DNA from: Tissierellia bacterium | GTDB taxonomy: Bacteria; Bacillota; Clostridia; Tissierellales; Peptoniphilaceae | Direction: 5' to 3' | NCBI GenBank assembly: GCA_030532305.1 | Contig: JAUNLJ010000019.1 | Location: forward strand, 1-35,738 | Length of the DNA stretch: 35,738 bases | Shown: positions 34,685 to 35,738 of the stretch, piece by piece | How the letters are laid out: the number at the start of each line of letters is the position of its first letter | Position numbering within the stretch: the stretch's first letter is position 1 | Program-made: the position numbers and the translations under genes | The notes under the pieces: model-generated | Seen by the model: the letters and a program-made list of their open reading frames with translations, nothing else | Told to the model about the DNA's origin: nothing | Databases searched by the model: none

Positions 34685-35509
34685 ATGGACAAGTTTGAAG
34701 AATTAAAAGCCTATATAAGTCAATATGATCAGGTGGCTATTGCCTATAGTGGGGGAGTGGACTCTTCCTTTTTGATGGCAGTGGCTACAGATGTTTTGGG
34801 AAAGGACCGGGTTTTGGGCCTGACCTTAAAGTCTGCCCTAACCCCCAGGAAAGAAATAATGGAGGCGGCCTATTTGGCTGGGGTCCACGGCTGGAATACA
34901 GAGCTGGTGGACCTAGACCTATGGGACCAGGACCAGGTGGTTAAGAACCAGCCCCGCCGGTGCTATTATTGCAAGAAGGTCCTTTTTACCCATCTTCAGT
35001 CTCTGGCCAGGGACCGGGGAATGGAGGTTCTTTTTGATGGAACCAATAAGGATGATGAGTCCTGCTACCGGCCAGGCATGGAGGCCATCAAGGAACTTAA
35101 GGTCCTAAGCCCCCTAAGGGAGCTGGGGCTTAGTAAGGAAGAGATCCGCCGCTATTCCAAGGAGGTCTATGACCTGGCCACTTGGAACAAGCCGGCGGCG
35201 GCCTGTCTGGCCTCCCGGATCCCCTATGGCCAGGCCCTAACAGAAGAAAACTTAAGACAGGTGGAGGAGGCCGAGGCCTTTTTACAGGGCCTGGGCTATA
35301 TGACCTGTCGGGTCCGCCACCATGGAAACCTGGCCCGGCTTGAGCTGGCAAAAGAAGACATGGGGGCCTTTATGGAAAAGGACCGGGAGTCTGTCTACCA
35401 GGCCCTAAGGGACCTAGGTTTTATCTATGTGGCCCTAGACCTGGTGGGCTATAGGCAGGGGTCTGGCGACCTAGTATTGGAGGCTGGGAATGAAGACACT
35501 TTATCTTGA
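34685..35509 (+). CDS. larE: LarE, sulfur transferase of nickel-pincer nucleotide cofactor synthesis
   Basis: 274 residues from ATG 34685, which has GAGG six bases upstream; GTG 34673 is the alternative. The PP-loop SGGVDSS (22-28) activates the substrate by AMP transfer. LFDGTNKDDESCYRPGMEAIKEL is the family core, with GYMTCRVRHHGNLARLEL and ALRDLGFIYVALDLVGYRQGS at the end. LarE supplies the sulfur of the pyridinium-3,5-bisthiocarboxylate nickel cofactor. Cys174 (AAACLASRIPYG) matches the position of the sacrificial cysteine of the Lactobacillus enzyme. Cys93 and Cys96 (RRCYYCKK) are also present, so a three-cysteine, iron-sulfur-dependent type is possible (inference). larC overlaps its 3' end by 20 bases. 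Confidence 0.93.
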   Translation: MDKFEELKAYISQYDQVAIAYSGGVDSSFLMAVATDVLGKDRVLGLTLKSALTPRKEIMEAAYLAGVHGWNTELVDLDLWDQDQVVKNQPRRCYYCKKVLFTHLQSLARDRGMEVLFDGTNKDDESCYRPGMEAIKELKVLSPLRELGLSKEEIRRYSKEVYDLATWNKPAAACLASRIPYGQALTEENLRQVEEAEAFLQGLGYMTCRVRHHGNLARLELAKEDMGAFMEKDRESVYQALRDLGFIYVALDLVGYRQGSGDLVLEAGNEDTLS

Positions 35510-35738
35510 TTGCTTTAGCGGCATCAGTGGCAATATGTTTATTGGGGCCCTCTTGGACCTGGGCCTAGACCTGGAGGGGGCACAAGCCATCTTTAAGGGC
35601 CTGGCCATTAAAAAAGAGGACCTGGTTTTAGAAAAAGTGGACCGGCAGGGTATTTCTGCCACTTATTTTAACCTGGTCTCTGAAGATGAAAAGTCTAGCC
35701 ACGACCACCATCACCACCATGACCATGACCACCACCAT
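35490..35738 (+). CDS. larC: LarC, nickel insertion protein (partial, cut by the window end)
   Basis: First 83 codons only. MKTLYLDCFSGISGNMFIGALLDLGLDLEG is the LarC N-terminus (DxFSGISGDM type, here with Asn in place of the final Asp before Met), and a His/Asp-rich run begins at about residue 71, as expected for nickel handling. LarC inserts Ni into the pincer cofactor made with LarB and LarE. The ATG at 35490 lies inside larE with GGAGGC upstream, so the two are translationally coupled. In some species larC is made through a programmed frameshift; the site, if present, lies beyond the window. Confidence 0.9.
   Translation, partial: MKTLYLDCFSGISGNMFIGALLDLGLDLEGAQAIFKGLAIKKEDLVLEKVDRQGISATYFNLVSEDEKSSHDHHHHHDHDHHH

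Noticed and set aside
35700-35738. Short tandem repeat of CAC/GAC triplets
   Set aside because: It is the His/Asp-rich coding run of larC, a normal family feature, not a CRISPR or satellite.

Overview
The window looks like a conserved chromosomal stretch of an anaerobic, fermentative low-to-mid GC Firmicute. Gene order and content point to the Clostridia/Tissierellia side, possibly a Peptoniphilaceae-like coccus; that family guess is inference. The pointers are a 55-residue clostridial 2[4Fe-4S] ferredoxin, a large 2-hydroxyacyl-CoA dehydratase activase-type protein, the rpsF-ssb-rpsR and yybS-gdpP-rplI-dnaB clusters, strong SD sequences, a one-piece tmRNA, an SLH-domain protein and phosphotransacetylase. 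I see no phage, insertion sequence, integron or CRISPR array.

Layout. 1-2.1 kb (minus): an AI-2E-type membrane permease overlapping a TIM-barrel protein of unknown role. 2.2-8.6 kb (plus): lower glycolysis, gap then pgk-tpiA-gpmI-eno, ending with a sixA phosphohistidine phosphatase and a terminator. 8.7-10.3 kb: a small holin-like membrane protein, then rpsF-ssb-rpsR. 10.5-16.1 kb: yybS (DUF2232)-gdpP-rplI-dnaB-uppP. 16.2-21.8 kb: ferredoxin, a 1424-residue double activase/DUF2229 protein and a small SLH protein. 21.8-23.5 kb (minus): sppA and an RDD-family partner. 23.7-26.6 kb: a CDF metal exporter overlapping an ABC exporter. 26.6-29.4 kb: a small minus-strand membrane protein, ssrA (tmRNA), a YeiH-type transporter, and two minus-strand tRNA-Pro genes on a tandem duplication. 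29.6-35.7 kb: HAD phosphatase, VanZ-like protein, tRNA-Thr (minus), 3-methyladenine DNA glycosylase, MATE exporter, pta, larE, and the start of larC, cut by the window end.

How the parts fit. The glycolytic genes and pta give a path from triose phosphate towards acetyl-CoA and acetyl phosphate. Ferredoxin and the activase-like protein are adjacent, separately promoted units that could form an ATP-driven low-potential electron-transfer pair. larE and larC make the nickel-pincer nucleotide cofactor of lactate racemase-type enzymes. Most transcription units have a recognisable sigma-A promoter and a clear intrinsic terminator, so operon limits are well defined. The most unusual signals are the ferredoxin/activase-fusion locus with a 22-bp perfect palindrome in its leader, a 16-bp palindrome inside the sppA promoter, an inverted repeat overlapping the ssrA promoter, the tRNA-Pro duplication with anticodon change, and a marked excess of the tetranucleotide CTAG in the coding regions.
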